DNA of 15,710 bases. Source: an uncultured Oscillibacter sp. GTDB taxonomy: Bacteria; Bacillota; Clostridia; Oscillospirales; Oscillospiraceae. The stretch spans positions 1-15,710 of the forward strand of contig CAMNAE010000009.1 of NCBI GenBank assembly GCA_946530565.1. The letters are read 5' to 3'. The notes beneath the pieces are model-generated. The model ran no database searches and was not told where the DNA came from. It saw only the letters and a program-made list of their open reading frames with translations. Below, piece after piece: positions 14,159 to 15,710 of this stretch (position 1 is the stretch's first letter; the number at the start of each line of letters is the position of its first letter). A program made the position numbers and the translations under genes.

Positions 14159-14536
14159 ATGGATCAAACATTGTCGACCGTTTTGATGGTTGTTCTGATG
14201 ATCGGCCTGATGTACTTCCTCATGATCCGGCCTGAGAACAAGCGCAAAAAGCAGGCGCAGGAGATGCGTGACAGCCTGAAAAAAGGCGACGTCATCACCA
14301 CCATCGGCGGCATCATCGGCCGTATCGTCTATATCGGCGCGGAGACGCTGGTGATCGAAACCAGCGAGGACCGCGTACGGATCGAGCTTGCCAAGTGGGC
14401 AGTCTCGACAACGGGCGTCCAGACCGGTGAGCAGGCAGAGCCTGCCAAGAAGGAGAAGAAGGCCGAGGAGCAGAGCGAAGAAAGTGCTCCTGCCGAGCTC
14501 CCGGCGGAGACGGAAGAGTCTGAAAAAGCGGAATAA
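14159..14536 (+). CDS. yajC: Preprotein translocase accessory subunit YajC
   Basis: 125-residue single-pass membrane protein that joins SecDF and supports SecYEG protein export. The N-terminal membrane helix is at about 5-23, followed by the family motif IRPENKRKKQ (23-32) and a small beta domain with LKKGDVITTIGGIIGRI (40-56). The C-terminal tail (about 90-125) is rich in Glu, Ala and Lys and probably disordered. The ATG at 14159 is chosen because AAAGGAGA lies about 9 nt upstream and the helix starts at once. A longer reading from a TTG at 14096 would begin inside the promoter. It has its own promoter and terminator. secD and secF do not follow, unlike in many bacteria. Confidence 0.94.
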   Translation: MDQTLSTVLMVVLMIGLMYFLMIRPENKRKKQAQEMRDSLKKGDVITTIGGIIGRIVYIGAETLVIETSEDRVRIELAKWAVSTTGVQTGEQAEPAKKEKKAEEQSEESAPAELPAETEESEKAE

Positions 14537-14556
14537 AACCGCCATATTTCCTGCAG

Positions 14557-14595
14557 CAGCACCCCTGATGCCGAAAGGCCGGGGGTGCTGTTTCT
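14557..14595 (+). terminator. Intrinsic terminator of yajC
   Basis: CAGCACCCC (14557-14565) pairs with GGGGTGCTG (14582-14590), with an inner GCC-GAAA-GGC hairpin (14570-14579). A short T-tract, TTTCT, follows. It lies 20 nt after the yajC stop. Confidence 0.88.
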
Positions 14596-14711
14596 GTAAA
14601 AATATACAAAAATAGCGCGAATTCAGAGTGATTCGGGGAGAGAAGCTGTTTTCCAGCGCATAGCCATGGATTCATAAATCTTGAAGCAAATCAGTGCGGA
14701 GGGGCAATATC

Positions 14712-14750
14712 TTGAAACTGGGAGACTTTGAACTCATTCGGTTCCTATAG
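14712..14750 (+). CDS. Possible 12-codon small ORF or gene remnant
   Basis: A TTG start at 14712 opens a frame encoding MKLGDFELIRFL and stops with TAG at 14748-14750. A strong GGAGGGG (14698-14704) lies 7 nt upstream, which is better than many real genes here have. Only a weak promoter can be drawn (TTTCCA at 14650, CATAAA at 14673, 17-nt spacing). It could be a short peptide, a leader, the intact start of a decayed gene, or chance. I do not recognise the peptide. Confidence 0.25.
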   Translation: MKLGDFELIRFL

Positions 14751-14777
14751 TTTACATAACATTGTTTACATAACATT
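14750..14777. repeat. Tandem 14-bp direct repeat upstream of xerD
   Basis: GTTTACATAACATT occurs twice with no gap (14750-14763 and 14764-14777). A third partial copy follows, with CATAAC at 14782-14787, so CATAAC recurs at 14- and 13-bp steps. The region is about 40-90 bp before the xerD promoter. Confidence 0.85.
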
Positions 14778-14818
14778 TGTGCATAACTCCAAAAGTGCTC
14801 TGTTGATCGAATCGTTTC

Positions 14819-14847
14819 TTGCTATTTTCGGAAAAATCAGCTATAGT
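14819..14847 (+). promoter_or_regulatory. Sigma-A promoter of xerD
   Basis: -35 TTGCTA (14819-14824), 17-nt spacer, -10 TATAGT (14842-14847). The predicted start near 14854 falls on the first base before a duplicated ACGTCAA element. Confidence 0.82.
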
Positions 14848-14854
14848 ATGGTAG

Positions 14855-14872
14855 ACGTCAATATTACGTCAA
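14855..14872. repeat. ACGTCAA direct repeat at the xerD transcription start
   Basis: ACGTCAA at 14855-14861 and again at 14866-14872, separated by TATT, gives an exact 11-bp period. The position immediately after the -10 box is typical of repressor operators. It is not a match to the CtsR heptad I remember. Confidence 0.5.
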
Positions 14873-14896
14873 CCTTTGCGGAAGGAGGAATGACCT

Positions 14897-15710
14897 GTGA
14901 ACGCCGAGATCATCGCTCGATACCAGAGCTATCTCTGCAATGAGAAGAAGGCTTCTGACAATACGGTCAGCTCCTACCTCCGGGATCTGAGACAGTATGC
15001 GGATTATCTGGAACGTCGCGGTGACGAGACGCTTTTGACGGCTTCTGCGCAGACTCTCCAGGCCTATGTGGATCATCTTCGCGACCGCGGGAAATCTTCC
15101 GCTTCTGTCACGCGCATGATCGCTTCTGTCAAATCGATGTACCGTTATTTTATTTCACAGGGGGAGATCAGTGAGAACCCTGCTATGAATGTGAGTACGG
15201 AGCGTACGGAAAAGCGCCTTCCGGAGATCCTTACCAATCAGGAGGTCGAGCTCTTTTTGGAGCAGCCCCGTTGTGTGGACTCCAAGGGGATCCGGGATCA
15301 CGCAATGCTCGAGGTTCTTTATGCCACCGGCATTCGCGTCAGTGAACTGATCAATCTCGATGTCGGGGATGTCAATTTCCCGGCGTCTCTGCTGCGCTGC
15401 TCAAGCAAGGGTCGTGAGCGCTTCATTCCGCTCTACCGTACAGCTGTGCGTGCGCTTCAGGATTATCTCCACACCGTGCGGCCGCAGCTGGTCTCGGCAC
15501 CGGATGAAAAAGCGCTCTTTCTCAATATGAGCGGTGAGCGCATGAGCCGCCAGGGCTTCTGGAAGATCATAAAGTACTATCAGGAAAAAGCCGGTATCCA
15601 AAAAGACATCACGCCGCATACGCTTCGCCATTCGTTTGCGGTGCATCTGCTGGAAAACGGCGCAGCCCTTCGCTCCAGTCAGGAGATGCTTGGACATGCG
15701 GATATCTCCT
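14897..15710 (+). CDS. xerD: Site-specific tyrosine recombinase XerD (3' end beyond window)
   Basis: Tyrosine recombinase that, with XerC, resolves chromosome dimers at dif near the septum. 271 residues are visible. The N-terminal SAM-like DNA-binding domain spans about 1-90 (NTVSSYLRDLRQYADYL) and the catalytic domain starts near 108. Catalytic residues seen: Arg147 in YATGIRVSEL, Lys171 in SSKGRERFIPL, His241-x-x-Arg244 in HTLRHSF, and His267 in LGHADIS. The nucleophilic Tyr is expected about 10 residues past the right edge. The start is GTG at 14897, with AGGAGG (14883-14888) 8 nt upstream; an ATG at 14890 is in another frame and stops soon. XerD is preferred over XerC because of the ENGA-LRS-QEMLGHADIS block, but the two are close relatives. 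It has its own promoter with repeat elements around it. Confidence 0.9.
   Translation, partial: MNAEIIARYQSYLCNEKKASDNTVSSYLRDLRQYADYLERRGDETLLTASAQTLQAYVDHLRDRGKSSASVTRMIASVKSMYRYFISQGEISENPAMNVSTERTEKRLPEILTNQEVELFLEQPRCVDSKGIRDHAMLEVLYATGIRVSELINLDVGDVNFPASLLRCSSKGRERFIPLYRTAVRALQDYLHTVRPQLVSAPDEKALFLNMSGERMSRQGFWKIIKYYQEKAGIQKDITPHTLRHSFAVHLLENGAALRSSQEMLGHADIS

Larger units (their letters stand above)
14596..14896. other. Non-coding region between yajC and xerD
   Basis: About 300 bp, more AT-rich than the rest of the window. I see no convincing gene in it. It holds a 12-codon reading frame with a strong ribosome site (14712-14750), a tandem 14-bp repeat (14750-14777), the xerD promoter (14819-14847) and a 7-bp direct repeat at the predicted transcription start (14855-14872). 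The first 100 bases after the terminator show nothing I can name. Confidence 0.7.

Noticed and set aside
14749..14776. A complete dif site upstream of xerD.
   Set aside because: The two CATAA-containing arms are direct repeats 14 bp apart. With the first arm and a 6-bp centre, the opposite arm matches the recalled Bacillus arm at only about 5 of 11 positions. It is not an inverted 28-bp dif.
14728..14943. A 71-codon + strand frame across the xerD promoter.
   Set aside because: It spans the tandem repeats, the promoter and the xerD start in another frame, has no ribosome site at its start, and lacks any known motif.

Overview
The window is a 15.7 kb piece of chromosome from a Firmicute, most likely of class Clostridia (Oscillospiraceae/Ruminococcaceae-like). 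The case rests on gene content (PASTA-type PrkC kinase followed by RsgA, FtsEX with a secreted coiled-coil M23 hydrolase, DUF4317, and a Toprim/DUF4093 protein just after holA), strong AGGAGG-type ribosome sites, sigma-A promoters with 17-bp spacers, a tRNA without encoded CCA, and fairly high GC with strong use of the Ile codon ATC. The genus cannot be fixed from the sequence alone. Everything is on the + strand except one tRNA. Coding density is high, and I see no prophage, insertion sequence, CRISPR array or clear sign of transfer. I did not find a new multi-gene system; the less explained parts are regulatory sites and a few uncharacterised proteins.

Layout. (1) 1-2642: 3' part of prkC (kinase, membrane anchor, three PASTA repeats, extra C-terminal domain), then rsgA and a terminator hairpin. 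(2) 2701-3626: a beta-hydroxyacid dehydrogenase ending in a terminator shared with the convergent tRNA-Arg(CCG) on the minus strand. (3) 3812-4860: dapA as a single-gene unit with its own promoter and terminator. (4) 4872-7922: promoter with helically phased TGTGAA-like boxes, then ftsE-ftsX-M23 hydrolase as one tight operon with a terminator. (5) 7957-14093: a DUF4317 gene, a second beta-hydroxyacid dehydrogenase, comEC, holA and a Toprim/DUF4093 gene, all closely spaced and possibly one transcript, with a small hairpin after the first gene. (6) 14096-14595: yajC with its own promoter, an inverted repeat in the promoter spacer, and a terminator. (7) 14596-15710: a roughly 300-bp non-coding region with tandem repeats and a promoter, then the 5' part of xerD, which runs off the right edge.

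How the genes work together. Several serve the cell envelope and division. PrkC senses muropeptides or lipid II. DapA feeds diaminopimelate and lysine synthesis. FtsEX is an ATP-driven transmembrane switch for the secreted coiled-coil hydrolase encoded next to it. YajC assists Sec. XerD resolves chromosome dimers at division. Others handle nucleic acids: RsgA (30S maturation), HolA (clamp loader), ComEC (DNA uptake) and the Toprim protein (possibly RNA processing). The two dehydrogenases are metabolic enzymes with unknown substrates.
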